Positions 15,484 through 26,485 are shown, numbered from the stretch's first letter. The stretch is 64,000 bases of DNA from Arthrobacter sp. ISL-5 (GCF_018613835.1 NZ_JAGGPM010000035.1:186001-250000); one strand, 5' to 3'. Notes: a model not told the origin generated them from the sequence alone. Numbers and translations are program-made.

Positions 15484-16938
15484 TTAGACGTGTCCCATCG
15501 CATTTCGGTTGGCGTTGCGGATGTAGAAGAACCAGCAGACTGCCAGCATCACAACATAGGCTCCGACGAAGCCGTAGAACGCCGGGGTGTAGGAGCCGCT
15601 GGCGGAGTTGGAGGCGTTCAGCACCTGCGGGATCACAAACCCGCCGTAGGCGCCGATCGCCGAGATCAGGCCGAGGGCCGAGGAGGCCAGGCGCTGGGTT
15701 GTCACCGAGCTGGCACCCGAGCGGGCGGCCCGGCTGGAGATTGCGAAGATCACCGGGATCATCCGGTAGGTGGCGCCGTTTCCGAAGCCGCTGGCCGTGA
15801 AGAGCATCAGGAAGAGGGCCAGGAAGAGCCAGAAGTTCTTCAGCGGCAGGGTCCAGATCATGGTCAGCGTGATCACAGCCATCGAGGCGAAGGCTGCCAC
15901 GGTCATCCGGGCGCCGCCGAGGCGGTCAGCCATCCGTCCGCCGTACGGGCGGGCCAGCGAGCCGACCAGCGGGCCGAGGAAGGCGAGCGAGAGGGCCACC
16001 GTGCCGACTCCGATGGAGGAGAAGGCGGGGAAGTAGTCCTTGATGAGCTTGGGGAAGACGCCGGCGAAGCCGATGAAGGAGCCGAACGTGCCGATGTACA
16101 GCAGGGCCATGATCCACAGGTGCGGTTCCTTGAGCGCTGCCAGCGATCCGGCCACGTCACCCTTGGCGCTGGTGAGGTTGTCCATGTACTTCCAGGCGCC
16201 GAAGGCGGCGAGGAGGATCAGCGGTACCCACATGAGGCCGGCCATGGGGAGGTTGACGGCGCCGGCGGCCAAAAGCGTGATGGCGATCGGAACGGCGAGC
16301 TGTGCGACGGCGGCACCGAGGTTTCCGCCGGCGGCGTTCAGTCCGAGCGCCCAGCCCTTTTCGCGGGCCGGGTAGAAGAAGGTGATGTTCGCCATCGAGC
16401 TGGCGAAGTTGCCGCCGCCGAAGCCTGCCAGGGCGGCCACGAACAGCATGACGCCGAACGGTGTTTCCGGGTTGGAGACGCACATGGCCAGTCCGACCGA
16501 CGGAATCAGGAGGAGCATCGCGGAAACGATGGTCCAGTTCCGGCCGCCGAAGCGCGGGACCATGAACGTGTAGGGGATCCGGAGGGTGGCGCCTACCAGG
16601 CTCGGCATGGAGATGAGCCAGAAAATCTCCGAGGTGCTGAAGGTAAAGCCGGCGGCGGGCAGCTGGACCACCACGATGGACCAAAGCTGCCAGACGACGA
16701 AACCGAGGAACTCGGCGAAGATGGACCAGTTGAGGTTCCGGCGCGCAATCGTGCGGCCCTGTGTTTCCCACTGGTGCTTGTTCTCGGCGTCCCAGTTGGC
16801 GATCCAGCGGCCAGGACGGACTTCAAGGGCAGGTGCGTCGGTAGTGGTCACGGAAGCGGAGCCGCTTCCGTGCCTCGGCTCGGCGGCAAGATCGAGGGAA
16901 TTGCCGGTGCCGGTTTCTGCGGGGCGGTCAGCAGTCAC
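15484..16938 (-). CDS. narK: Nitrate/nitrite transporter, MFS NarK family
   Basis: A 484-residue major facilitator protein with 12 predicted hydrophobic segments after a roughly 60-residue polar N-terminus. NarK-type features are the WxxENKHQWETQG-style lead-in, ARRNLNWSIFAEFLGFVVW, two glycine-rich nitrate-signature segments (FGGGNFASSMANITFFYP and ASGFGNGATYRMIPVIF) and LGLNAAGGNLGAAVAQ. It should import nitrate for NasA. GTG at 16938 is chosen because a strong AAGGAGGT lies seven bases before it. It is the first gene of narK-nasA-nasB, with a GlnR-like array 48-85 bases upstream. Confidence 0.92.
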   Translation of the reverse strand: MTADRPAETGTGNSLDLAAEPRHGSGSASVTTTDAPALEVRPGRWIANWDAENKHQWETQGRTIARRNLNWSIFAEFLGFVVWQLWSIVVVQLPAAGFTFSTSEIFWLISMPSLVGATLRIPYTFMVPRFGGRNWTIVSAMLLLIPSVGLAMCVSNPETPFGVMLFVAALAGFGGGNFASSMANITFFYPAREKGWALGLNAAGGNLGAAVAQLAVPIAITLLAAGAVNLPMAGLMWVPLILLAAFGAWKYMDNLTSAKGDVAGSLAALKEPHLWIMALLYIGTFGSFIGFAGVFPKLIKDYFPAFSSIGVGTVALSLAFLGPLVGSLARPYGGRMADRLGGARMTVAAFASMAVITLTMIWTLPLKNFWLFLALFLMLFTASGFGNGATYRMIPVIFAISSRAARSGASSVTTQRLASSALGLISAIGAYGGFVIPQVLNASNSASGSYTPAFYGFVGAYVVMLAVCWFFYIRNANRNAMGHV

Positions 16939-16985
16939 GGTGTACCTCCTTGGGGGATGTTGTCCTTCCAAGGTAGGGAACCCGC

Positions 16986-17023
16986 GTTTCATGGACGGTC
17001 GCCGTTTGTTAACGTGCTGTGAC
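16986..17023 (-). promoter_or_regulatory. Candidate GlnR-type operator upstream of narK
   Basis: On the minus strand GTCAC (17023-17019), TTAAC (17012-17008), CGACC (17001-16997) and GAAAC (16990-16986) keep the 11-base spacing of GlnR boxes. The outer two are perfect half-sites and the inner two poor. A possible -10 TACCTT follows shortly downstream. Confidence 0.45.
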
Positions 17024-17102
17024 ATTTGCCTATCAGCCCGCTTCCGGCGGCGTTAGGCTATGCGAACGCGCTCATTTTGAGACGGCAGAAAAAGTCCGCA
17101 TT

Positions 17103-17143
17103 CTGGACCTTTTGTCCAGTGAGTGGAATTCGCTAAGTAGTAT
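17103..17143 (+). promoter_or_regulatory. Dyad and possible promoter upstream of the MHS transporter
   Basis: A perfect inverted repeat CTGGAC-CTTTT-GTCCAG (17103-17119) overlaps a possible -35 box TTGTCC (17112-17117). Candidate -10 hexamers TAAGTA (17134-17139) or TAGTAT (17138-17143) follow. The layout suits a repressor site, but the protein is unknown. Confidence 0.4.
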
Positions 17144-17215
17144 TGAGGTCTCTGTATCCTTCTGCCGGGCAGCCTTTTGGGGGCACCGGCCCGGTTCTCA
17201 CGAAAGCGTTACTAC

Positions 17216-18628
17216 ATGTCATCCACTGCCACAACACCGCAGCCGGGGTCAGCCGAGCAGGTGAACTCGCGCGGGCGCGTGATCGTCGCCAGCCTGATCG
17301 GCACCACTGTTGAGTTCTACGACTTCTACGTCTACGCCACGGCTGCGGTACTCGTTTTCCCCCGGCTCTTCTTCCCCGGCCAGAACGAAACCACCCAGCT
17401 GCTGAGTTCCTTCGCAGTCTTCGGCGTCGCTTTCATCGCCCGGCCGCTTGGGTCCATCGTCTTTGGCCACTTCGGGGACAAGTTCGGCCGCAAGGGCACC
17501 CTGGTGGCGTCGCTGCTGACCATGGGTATTGCCACCTTCCTCATCGGCTGCCTGCCCACGGCCCTCGTCCCGGGCTGGGAATTCTGGGCCCCGGCAATGC
17601 TGGTGGTCATGCGGTTCGCCCAGGGCCTTGCCCTCGGCGGCGAATGGAGCGGTGCGGCCCTGCTGGCCACCGAGAACGCTCCGGCGAACAAGCGCGCCAT
17701 CTACGGTACGTTCCCGCAGCTGGGAGCGCCGATCGGTTTCATCATCGCCAACGTGATCTTCCTCGTGGCCAGCTACGTACTTTCCCCGGCCGCCTTCGAA
17801 GCCTGGGGCTGGCGCGTGCCGTTCCTGCTCAGCGCAGTGATGGTCATCATCGGCCTCTACGTCCGCCTCAAGCTGATCGAAACGCCCGCGTTCACCAAAG
17901 TGCTCGAATCCAACGAGGTGGCCAAGCTGCCGCTCGCCCGGGTCTTCAAGACCAGCTGGCGCCCGCTGATCCTCGGCACCTTCATCATGCTCGCCACCTA
18001 CGTGCTCTTCTACCTGATGACCACGTTCACGCTGACCTACGGCACCCGGGCCTCCAGCCTGGATGTGGCCAAGGCCGCAGCCGAAAAGGCCGGCAAGCCG
18101 ATGACCGAGGCCGCTGCAGCCGCGTTTGTGCCGGGCCTGGGATACACCCGCAACGACTTCCTCTGGATGCTGATCGCCGGCGTCGTGTTCTTCGGCATCT
18201 TCACCCTCGTCTCCGGCCCGCTGGCCGAGAAGTGGGGCCGCCGCAAGATGCTGATCGCCGTGACGGCAGGCATCTTCGTCTTCGGCCTGCTGTTCGTCCC
18301 GCTCTTCAGCGGCGGCTTCGTCGGCACCATGGCGCTGCTGGTCATCGGCTTCTCGCTGATGGGCCTGACCTTCGGGCCGATGGGCGCCCTGCTGCCGGAA
18401 CTGTTCCCGACGAACGTCCGGTACACCGGATCGGCCGTCAGCTACAACGTCTCCAGCATCCTGGGTGCAGCAGTGGCACCGTTCATCGCCGTCTGGCTCT
18501 GGGAAACGGCGAAGGGCAGCCCCGTGCTGGTCGGCGTCTACCTCACCGTCATGTCGGTGCTGACGCTGATCGCGCTGTTCCTGAGCAAGGAAACCCGCGA
18601 CCTGGACTACGAAAACAACGTGGCCTAG
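17216..18628 (+). CDS. MFS metabolite:H+ symporter (MHS family)
   Basis: A 470-residue 12-helix transporter. The start of helix 1 (ASLIGTTVEFYDFYVYATAA), the loop GHFGDKFGRKGTLV and RFAQGLALGGEWSGAALL are diagnostic of the metabolite:H+ symporter family (ProP, ShiA, KgtP, YhjE relatives). The second-half loop GPLAEKWGRRKML and the GPMGALLPELFPTNVRYTG segment also fit. The substrate cannot be read from the sequence; organic acids, shikimate-like compounds or compatible solutes are the usual range. ATG at 17216 is the first plausible start, with only a weak ribosome site. It is divergent from narK and ends at a strong bidirectional terminator. Confidence 0.85.
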   Translation: MSSTATTPQPGSAEQVNSRGRVIVASLIGTTVEFYDFYVYATAAVLVFPRLFFPGQNETTQLLSSFAVFGVAFIARPLGSIVFGHFGDKFGRKGTLVASLLTMGIATFLIGCLPTALVPGWEFWAPAMLVVMRFAQGLALGGEWSGAALLATENAPANKRAIYGTFPQLGAPIGFIIANVIFLVASYVLSPAAFEAWGWRVPFLLSAVMVIIGLYVRLKLIETPAFTKVLESNEVAKLPLARVFKTSWRPLILGTFIMLATYVLFYLMTTFTLTYGTRASSLDVAKAAAEKAGKPMTEAAAAAFVPGLGYTRNDFLWMLIAGVVFFGIFTLVSGPLAEKWGRRKMLIAVTAGIFVFGLLFVPLFSGGFVGTMALLVIGFSLMGLTFGPMGALLPELFPTNVRYTGSAVSYNVSSILGAAVAPFIAVWLWETAKGSPVLVGVYLTVMSVLTLIALFLSKETRDLDYENNVA

Positions 18629-18660
18629 TCCTTGGCGCTTCCGGACCGCTGGTCCGGCGC

Positions 18661-18700
18661 ATGAAAATGCCCGGTGTGATTCACACCGGGCATTTTTCAT
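18661..18700. terminator. Bidirectional intrinsic terminator
   Basis: Arms ATGAAAATGCCCGGTGTGA and TCACACCGGGCATTTTTCAT form a near-perfect 19-bp stem with A/T-rich feet on both sides. It lies between the convergent MHS transporter and accBC and should serve both. Confidence 0.9.
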
Positions 18701-18738
18701 GCGTTCTTAGGCCTCGACCGTGTTAGGCCTCGATCGCC

Positions 18739-20553
<1,815 letters not shown>

Positions 20554-20577
20554 GGCGTCTCCTTCTTTCCTTCAGGG

Positions 20578-20583
20578 AGCCTA
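20578..20583 (-). promoter_or_regulatory. Possible -10 element of accBC
   Basis: TAGGCT on the minus strand, 24 bases before the TTG start, leaving room for the ribosome site. The -35 region would fall on the inverted repeat at 20596-20624. Confidence 0.45.
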
Positions 20584-20595
20584 GCTTGATTTTGA

Positions 20596-20624
20596 GGATT
20601 CCGCCGATATTACTGGCGGAATCC
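20596..20624. repeat. Inverted repeat at the accBC promoter
   Basis: Perfect 10-bp arms GGATTCCGCC (20596-20605) and GGCGGAATCC (20615-20624) with a nine-base spacer. It covers the predicted -35 region of accBC and could be an operator, or a hairpin that ends maf transcripts. Confidence 0.6.
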
Positions 20625-20644
20625 GCGCGTAGGATGCCTCTGCT

Positions 20645-20661
20645 TTGTAGGGTTGCTACAA
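20645..20661. promoter_or_regulatory. TGTAG-N5-CTACA dyad upstream of accBC
   Basis: TTGTAG-GGTTG-CTACAA, a perfect dyad about 95 bases before the accBC start. Nearly the same dyad (TGTAG-GGATC-CTACA) lies before accD5 at 34221-34235, so a shared regulator of the carboxylase subunits is plausible. Confidence 0.5.
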
Positions 20662-20677
20662 GATGCTGCCAACGGGC

Positions 20678-21352
20678 TCATTCGGCCCGGACCTCGGCGG
20701 GATCGACGGCGCCGCCCGTCCAAAGCTCGGTGACGTCCACCTTGGCCTGGCCCAGCAGGCCGCGGAGGGTGGAGATGGAGAGCCCGACGACGGTGTGGGG
20801 GTCGCCGTCGACCTTGCGGATGAAGGCCCCGCCGTAGCCGTCGATCGTGAAGGATCCGGCGCACTGGAGCGGCTCGCCGGTGGCGATGTACGTGTCGATC
20901 TCAGCTTCGCTCATGTCCATGAAGTGGACTTCCGCGGAGGACACGGAACCGAGGGTCGCGCCGGAGCCGGCGCGGCCGCCGTCGGAGTCGTCGGTGTCCC
21001 GGCAGTCCACCAGCCAGTGGCCGGTGTGCAGGACACCCATGCTGCCGCTCATCCGGAGCATCCGTTCCTTGGCCACCTCTGCGGTGTACGGCTTGCCGTG
21101 GGCCTCGCCGTCGAACTCGAAGACCGAATCGCAGCCGATCACCAGGGCGCCGTCGGCCTCGGGCAGGGAAGCCACGGCCTCGGCCTTCGCGCGCGCCAGC
21201 AGGAGGGCGGTGTCGTGCGGATCGGTCACGCCGTAGCGGGCCTGGACGGCGTCCTCGTCCACATCGGAAACGAGGACCTCGTGGGCGATGCCGGCGTTGC
21301 TGAGCAGTTTGGTGCGGGCGGGGGACTGGGAGGCAAGAATGAGGCGGGTCAC
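20678..21352 (-). CDS. maf: Maf-family nucleotide pyrophosphatase
   Basis: A 224-residue Maf/YhdE/YceF-type protein that hydrolyses canonical or modified nucleoside triphosphates to monophosphates. It begins RLILASQSPARTKLL (the conserved LASxSPxR phosphate loop), has the catalytic Asp in GCDSVFEFDG, GKPYTAEVAKERML and the ending IDGYGGAFIRKVDGDPHTVVG. A longer insertion (about residues 115-135, CRDTDDSDGGRAG) is a variation seen in actinobacteria. The start is GTG at 21352 with TAGGCT six bases upstream. It precedes accBC by 124 bases in the same direction. Confidence 0.93.
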   Translation of the reverse strand: MTRLILASQSPARTKLLSNAGIAHEVLVSDVDEDAVQARYGVTDPHDTALLLARAKAEAVASLPEADGALVIGCDSVFEFDGEAHGKPYTAEVAKERMLRMSGSMGVLHTGHWLVDCRDTDDSDGGRAGSGATLGSVSSAEVHFMDMSEAEIDTYIATGEPLQCAGSFTIDGYGGAFIRKVDGDPHTVVGLSISTLRGLLGQAKVDVTELWTGGAVDPAEVRAE

Positions 21353-21358
21353 CGCTCC

Positions 21359-21364
21359 AGCCTA
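21359..21364 (-). promoter_or_regulatory. -10 element of a leaderless promoter, maf
   Basis: TAGGCT on the minus strand, six bases before the GTG start. The intervening GGAGCG is too close to the start to act as a normal ribosome site. Confidence 0.5.
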
Positions 21365-21420
21365 GTTGTTTATACATCTAGCCGCGGAAGCCGTTTCGGG
21401 TCCTCTGCAAAGGCCCAGCT

Positions 21421-21464
21421 TTAAATGTCACAGCCCACAGGGACACTTGCATCATCGACGGAAT
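21421..21464 (+). repeat. DUF222 leader repeat, copy A (no start codon)
   Basis: About 44 bases matching copy B at 21763-21806. It shares the blocks AATGTCA, AGCCCAC, GGGACACTTG and GACGG. Where copy B has the ATG of the HNH gene, this copy has ATC. It may be the remnant of an earlier gene of the same family, or a duplicated promoter. Confidence 0.7.
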
Positions 21465-21488
21465 CAGGGACCGGAAGGGGCCTCAGCA

Positions 21489-21791
21489 ATGGCCGGACGC
21501 GATGATTACGACCTCCGTGGCTTGCTCACGATCGGCAACCGCGCGCTTCGGGAAATGACTTTGCCCGAGGATTATGCCGCGCCGATCGAACACTGCCGGG
21601 GGCTGGACGAGCTGAGCTCTGCACTGAGCACTGTTAGGACGCGTCTTGAAGGGGCGGTTGTCCTCAGCCGCGTGCCGGTGGCTACGTCCGGGATGGGGAC
21701 CTCCCCGATGGCAGCCGAAGCGGTTGACCGGCTTCGGCGGGCCCCCATTAACGTGATCGCCCTTAATGTCAGAGCCCACCGGGACACTTGA
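21489..21791 (+). CDS. Small hypothetical protein between the two leader repeats
   Basis: An open frame of 100 residues starting MAGRDDYDLRGLL, with a purine-rich GGAAGGGG about 10 bases before the ATG. Its sequence is mainly helical and matches nothing I recognise. The final 11 residues (ALNVRAHRDT plus stop) are encoded by leader copy B, which argues that the frame's end is accidental. It could be a decayed piece of a DUF222-type gene or a real small gene; no function is proposed. The stretch 21353-21488 otherwise holds only the maf promoter and leader copy A. Confidence 0.35.
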   Translation: MAGRDDYDLRGLLTIGNRALREMTLPEDYAAPIEHCRGLDELSSALSTVRTRLEGAVVLSRVPVATSGMGTSPMAAEAVDRLRRAPINVIALNVRAHRDT

Positions 21792-21806
21792 GCTATGGAC
21801 GGTAAT
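21763..21806 (+). repeat. DUF222 leader repeat, copy B, carrying the HNH gene promoter
   Basis: The second copy of the leader described at 21421. It contains GACACT at 21783-21788, six bases before the ATG at 21795, matching the leaderless spacing seen elsewhere in this window. The repeat therefore probably is the promoter of the HNH gene. Confidence 0.65.
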
Positions 21807-23312
21807 TGGGGGTCCGACCCGGCTCCGGCTGCAGCCGGGTGCGGTTGCGGCTGCAGCTGCAGCTGCGGTCAGGGGGCGGCCACGGACGATGCAGCCTTAG
21901 CCCTGAGCGGAGGCACGGCCGAGCAGGACGGTGCCCGCCTGATTGATGAGATCCGGACACTGGAAGACAGAAAGTCTGCCTTGGCTGCCCGTCAGGCCCG
22001 GCTGTCCGTCGCATTTGACCGGCTGCAGCGCCGGCAGCAGTCCGACGCCGGCATCCCCGCTGACCGGCTCGGGGAAGGCATTGGAGCACAGATTGCCCTC
22101 GCGCGTCGCGAATCCCCGGCCAAGGGAAACCGGTTGTTGGGCCTGGCCAAGGCCTTGGTGATGGAGATGCCGCACACGCTCGCTGCCTTGGAGGCGGGGC
22201 AGCTGAACGAGTGGCGGGCCACGTTGCTGGTGCGCGAAACGGCGTGCCTGTCCGCCGCGGACCGGTGCAGCGTCGATGAGGAACTCGCGCCCGACGCAGG
22301 AACGCTGACCGGTGTAGGAGACCGGGCACTGGTGGCCGCCGCCCGTACCGCCGCCTATCGCCGCGACCCGCGCTCCGTCACGCAGCGCGCCGCCCACGCC
22401 GCCACCGAACGGCACGTCAGTCTCCGTCCCGCTCCGGACACCATGTGCTACCTGACCGCCCTATTGCCCGTCTCGGCCGGAGTGGCCGTGCACGCAGCGC
22501 TCAGCCGCCACGCGGACTCCCTCCGCTCCGACGGGGATGAACGGTCCCGGGGCCAGATCATGGCCGACGCCCTGGTCGAACGGACCACCGGCACCCCCGG
22601 CGGCATCACGGGGATCGAGATCCAGCTCATCATGACCGACCGCACGCTGTTCCAGGGCGACTCCGAGCCTGCCCGGCTCCCCGGTTACGGTGTCGTTCCT
22701 GCGGGCTGGGCCAGGGGTGCCGTCGGGGGAGCCGCTGCAATCGAAGGCGGGACCGCCGCTTCCCACGACGTTGCCGCCTCCGGCGGTGCCTTCGCGGAGG
22801 CTGCTTCGGGGAATGCCGCCGTGGATGCGTGGCTGCGACGGCTCTACACCTCACCTGGCGCCGGAGAGCTCGTCGCGATGGACTCCCGCGCCAGGCTCTT
22901 CCCGTCGGGGCTGCGCCGCTTCATCCAAGCCCGCGACGACACCTGCCGCACCCCGTACTGCGACGCTCCAGTCCGCCACTTCGACCACATCATCCCTTGG
23001 CACCGCGGCGGCACCACCACCGACGGGAACGGTGCCGGGCTCTGCGAAGCGTGCAACCGCACCAAGGAAAGCCCCGGCTGGACGGTGAAGCCTCTTGGGC
23101 CCGGTGGCGCCGGCCGGCTGAGGCATACTCTCGAGATCCGGACCCCGACAGGCCACAGCTACCGCTCCACTGCACCCCCTCTGCCTGGAACGCTGAGCGA
23201 CGCTTCGAACGCGGAAGCCTGCCGGCACAGGCGTGAACTCCGGCGCCATGCGAAGGTTCGTATGCGGGCAAGGGGTGGTGTGCTCGCGGCAGAAGCTCCT
23301 CGAGCGGCCTGA
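21795..23312 (+). CDS. DUF222/13E12-type HNH endonuclease-domain protein
   Basis: A 505-residue protein of the DUF222 plus HNH family, known as the 13E12 repeat family in mycobacteria and present in many copies in actinobacteria. An odd cysteine-rich start ([13 protein letters not shown]) is followed by the helical DUF222 region (about 45-330) and a C-terminal HNH domain: [38 protein letters not shown]. The paired cysteines would bind zinc and the His-Asn-His set the catalytic metal. The biological role is not established; these genes behave like dispersed or mobile elements. It is not in an operon and its leader is duplicated upstream. Confidence 0.88.
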   Translation: MDGNWGSDPAPAAAGCGCGCSCSCGQGAATDDAALALSGGTAEQDGARLIDEIRTLEDRKSALAARQARLSVAFDRLQRRQQSDAGIPADRLGEGIGAQIALARRESPAKGNRLLGLAKALVMEMPHTLAALEAGQLNEWRATLLVRETACLSAADRCSVDEELAPDAGTLTGVGDRALVAAARTAAYRRDPRSVTQRAAHAATERHVSLRPAPDTMCYLTALLPVSAGVAVHAALSRHADSLRSDGDERSRGQIMADALVERTTGTPGGITGIEIQLIMTDRTLFQGDSEPARLPGYGVVPAGWARGAVGGAAAIEGGTAASHDVAASGGAFAEAASGNAAVDAWLRRLYTSPGAGELVAMDSRARLFPSGLRRFIQARDDTCRTPYCDAPVRHFDHIIPWHRGGTTTDGNGAGLCEACNRTKESPGWTVKPLGPGGAGRLRHTLEIRTPTGHSYRSTAPPLPGTLSDASNAEACRHRRELRRHAKVRMRARGGVLAAEAPRAA

Positions 23313-23346
23313 GTTGGCAGCGAGCGGCCTGCCGGGTCATGCAGCC

Positions 23347-23373
23347 GTGCACCTTTATTCGTGCACCTTTATT
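23347..23373. repeat. 14-bp tandem duplication at the ASCH gene 3' end
   Basis: GTGCACCTTTATT occurs at 23347-23359 and again at 23361-23373, one base apart. The second copy holds the stop codon of the ASCH gene on the minus strand. It is most likely a slippage product. Confidence 0.7.
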
Positions 23374-23896
23374 GTTGCGGCGCGTGCGTGTCCGCGTGCT
23401 CGGGTGGCCAGACCACTTGGAAGCGTTCAAAGACGATCTCGTCGTCCTCTGACCATTCACGGCCGGCGGCGGCGGAGACACGCGTCCAGTAGCGGCGGTG
23501 TTCACGCTGCCAACTTTCCAGGGTTAAGTCGTCTTCGCCCTCATCACGAGCGAAGGCCGTATCAGCGCTCGTGAAGGGGCCGATACGGAGCTCTGTGCTG
23601 CGGATGATGATGCGGGGCAGCCCCTCACCGTCGCAAGCTATCCAATGGGATCCGATGCGGGGCACCTGGTCGCCGCGGGCGATGAAGTCAGCGACGAGTT
23701 CCGCTGTCGCGCGCTTTCTTCCGCTGAGGACAACGCCGAGGAGTTCGTTGGCGAGCGGTTTCGAATCACCGAAGTGTTCGACCGTGAAGTCGGGCGATGC
23801 GGCGACGGCCTCGGGATGCGCGGCGGCGTAGGCGTCCCACATTCGATCAGCTGCTTGGACATCAGGTGGGGCGACTGGATGAGAATGCACCTCCAT
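23369..23896 (-). CDS. ASCH domain-containing protein
   Basis: A 175-residue protein with an ASCH fold, a PUA-related beta-barrel expected to bind RNA or modified nucleosides. Characteristic segments are LLGVVLSGRKRATAELVADF, GSHWIACDGEGLPRIIIRS, and the charged end with WQREHRRYWTRV. Some ASCH proteins are N4-acetylcytidine amidohydrolases, but activity is not shown for this longer type. ATG at 23896 is chosen because upstream in-frame residues do not look like protein; the ribosome site is weak, so the start is uncertain. It lies 46 bases downstream of the mmpL pseudogene in the same direction. Confidence 0.8.
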   Translation of the reverse strand: MEVHSHPVAPPDVQAADRMWDAYAAAHPEAVAASPDFTVEHFGDSKPLANELLGVVLSGRKRATAELVADFIARGDQVPRIGSHWIACDGEGLPRIIIRSTELRIGPFTSADTAFARDEGEDDLTLESWQREHRRYWTRVSAAAGREWSEDDEIVFERFQVVWPPEHADTHAPQQ

Positions 23897-23942
23897 ATCG
23901 TCGCAGGCGCGGAGCGAAAGCTGCCAGCAGCCGCAGAAGAGA

Positions 23943-26485
23943 TCAGCCAGCCGCAACCTCGGCGGGTTCGGGCGCAGAGGCGCTGGCCGCCGTCGTGCTT
24001 GGCTTGCGGAGTCTCGCCCCTTCCACATCCACGTCGGGCAGGATGCGGTCCAGCCAGCGCGGCAGCCACCAGGCCTTGTTGCCGAGCAGGTACATCACGG
24101 CCGGGACAATCGTCATGCGCACCACGAACGCGTCCACCAGCACGCCGAACGCCATCGCGAAGCCCAGCGGCCGGACCATGTTCAGGTGGGAGAAGATGAA
24201 GCCCGAGAACACGCTGACCATGATGATGGCGGCGGCGGTGACCACGGCGGCGGCGTGGCTGAAGCCCGAGCGCACCGCGTGCCTCGCCGACTCGCCGTGC
24301 ATGAAGGATTCGCGCATGCCCGAGGCAATGAACACCTGGTAGTCCATGGCCAAGCCGAACAGCACGCCGATCAGGATGATGGGCAGGAAGCTCAGCACGG
24401 CACCGGGGTTATCGACGCCGAAGACTGTCCCCGGCCAGCCCCACTGGTAGACCGCCACAACGGCGCCGAAGGCGGCGGCCAGCGAGAGCAGGAAGCCGCC
24501 CGTGGCCAGCAGCGGCACCACGATCGAGCGGAACACCAGCAGCAGCAGGATCAGCGAGAGTCCCACCACGATCGCCAGGTAGGGCGGCAGGGCGTCGCCG
24601 AGCTTCGTGGAGACATCGATGTTGCCGGCGGTCTGGCCGGTGAGGCCGATGCTCACGCCGGTGGATTCCTCGATTGCGGCTTTCTCGGCGCGGATCTGGG
24701 AGACCACCTCAACGGTGCTGGCGCTGGCCGGTCCCTCCTTGGGGATGACCTGGAACACCGCGGTACGGCGGTCCTCGCTCAGGGCTACCGGGATGGCGGC
24801 CGTCACGTTCTCGGTGCTGCGGAGGACGTCCGCGACGTCGAGCTGCCTGGCCTGGACCTCGGCCTCGTTGAGGCCTTCGGGGAGGTCGCCGACGACGACG
24901 ATCGGGCCGGTTGTGCCTTCGCCGAAGCTGCGGCTGGTCACGTCGTAGGCCTTGAAGGCCTGGGAATCGACGGGCTCAGAACCGCCGTCCGGCAGGGCGA
25001 GCCTCAACTGGCTTGCCGGCAAGGCGACGATGCCGAGCAGCAGGACGCCGGCCAGCGTGGCCATCACCGGGTGCTTGGTGACGAGTCCGCCCCAGCCGTG
25101 GCTGCTGCGGTGTTCGTCCTTGGCGCGGTCCGCGGCCTCATGGTCCGGGTCGGCATTGTGCTCCTCGGCCTTGGCCCAGGCCCGCTTCGAGATCAGCTTC
25201 CTGCCGACGAGCGAGAGCACCGCGGGCGTCAGCGTCAGGGCGACGACGACGGCGACGGCCACCGTGGCGGCGGCAGACAGGCCCATCACGGCCAGGAACG
25301 GCAGCCCCGGAACGACGAGGGCCGCCAGGGCGATGATGACCGTCAGGCCCGCGAACAGCACCGCGTTGCCGGAGGTTCCGGTGGCGAGGGCCACGGATTC
25401 TTCGCCGTCCGTGCCGGCCAGCAGCTGGCTGCGGTGGCGGTTGACGATGAACAGGCAGTAGTCGATGCCGACGGCGAGGCCGAGCATGAGCGCCAGCATC
25501 GGGGAGATGGAGCTCATGTCGACAACCCCGCTCAGGGCAAAGGAGCCGCCAACGCCGGGTCCACGCCCAGCAGTGCCATGAGGAGGGGCAGGCTGGCGGC
25601 GACCAGGGTGCCGAGCATGAGGATCAGGACGAGGGCCGCGACGGCGATGCCGACGATCTCGGCAACGCCAAAGATCTCGGAGACGTCCTCGGTGATTTCC
25701 TTGCTGGGCAGGGCCGTTACCCCGGCAGAGGAGACCTCGTTGGCGATGTCCTGGACTTCCTGCCGCACCTCCGGGTCCACGCCGTTGATTGACGTTTTGA
25801 ACTGGACCTGGGCGATCGCGGCCTTGCCGTCCTCGGAGACGAAGCGCATGCCCCGGGAGGCCTCCAGCTGGCGCTTGCCGAGGGCGAGCTTTTCATTGCC
25901 GGCCTCGAGTTCCTTGGTTCCGGCGCCGAGCTTTTCCTGGCCTGCGGCGAGGGCGGCTTTCTGCTGGCCGAGCTGGGCCGCGATGGCTTCCGGCGGAAGT
26001 CCCGCGGCGGCCATCTGCTGTTCGGCAGCCTCCAGCTGGGCGTTGCCGGCGGCGAGTTCGGCGGCGGCCTTGTCCAGCTGGGCCTTGCCTGCGGCCGCCT
26101 TCTGTTCGCCGGCGGCGACCTCCTCGGCTGCCTTGTCCAGCTGCGCCTGCGTGGCGAACGGGTCCACCGTCCCCTGAACGTCGGGGAGGCTTGAGAGCTT
26201 TGTCAGTGCGGCGGACACGGCGTCCCTGCCGGCCTGGCTGAACCGGGCGTCATTGGCTTCGAAGACGATCCCGGCGGAGCCGCCCGAGGCTGAGGGCAGT
26301 TCCCTCTTGAGCTTGTCCGCCATCTGCTGGGTCTCTGTGCCAGGGATCTGGAAATTGTTGGACATGGTTCCGTGGAACGCAGCTGCGGAACCGCCGACGG
26401 CCACGAGGACCACCAGCCAGAGCGAGATGACGAGCCACCGGTGGCGGTAGGAAAACTTGCCGAGGCGGTAGAGGAGAAGTGCCAT
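23943..26485 (-). pseudogene. MmpL/RND-type membrane exporter, broken by a single-base frameshift
   Basis: The N-terminal frame (26485 to 25532) encodes helix 1 (HRWLVISLWLVVLVAVGGS), a long Ala/Glu/Lys/Leu coiled coil (about residues 115-225) and helices from EIVGIAVAALVLILML to LLMALLGV, then meets a stop. The rest (25517 to 23943) continues with LALMLGLAVGIDYCLFIVNR, the second helix bundle and a C-terminal tail. Around 25557-25563 the reading must move by one base; restoring one G there gives a typical join, LLGVGPGVGGSFALSGVVDM. This may be a real mutation or an assembly error. Intact members use the proton gradient to export lipids or drugs. The start lies one base past the stop of the TetR gene, so the pair forms an operon. 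Confidence 0.8.

Noticed and set aside
25517-25563. Programmed ribosomal frameshift in the mmpL gene
   Set aside because: No slippery heptamer or downstream pseudoknot is evident, and the family is normally one frame. A mutation or sequence error is simpler.
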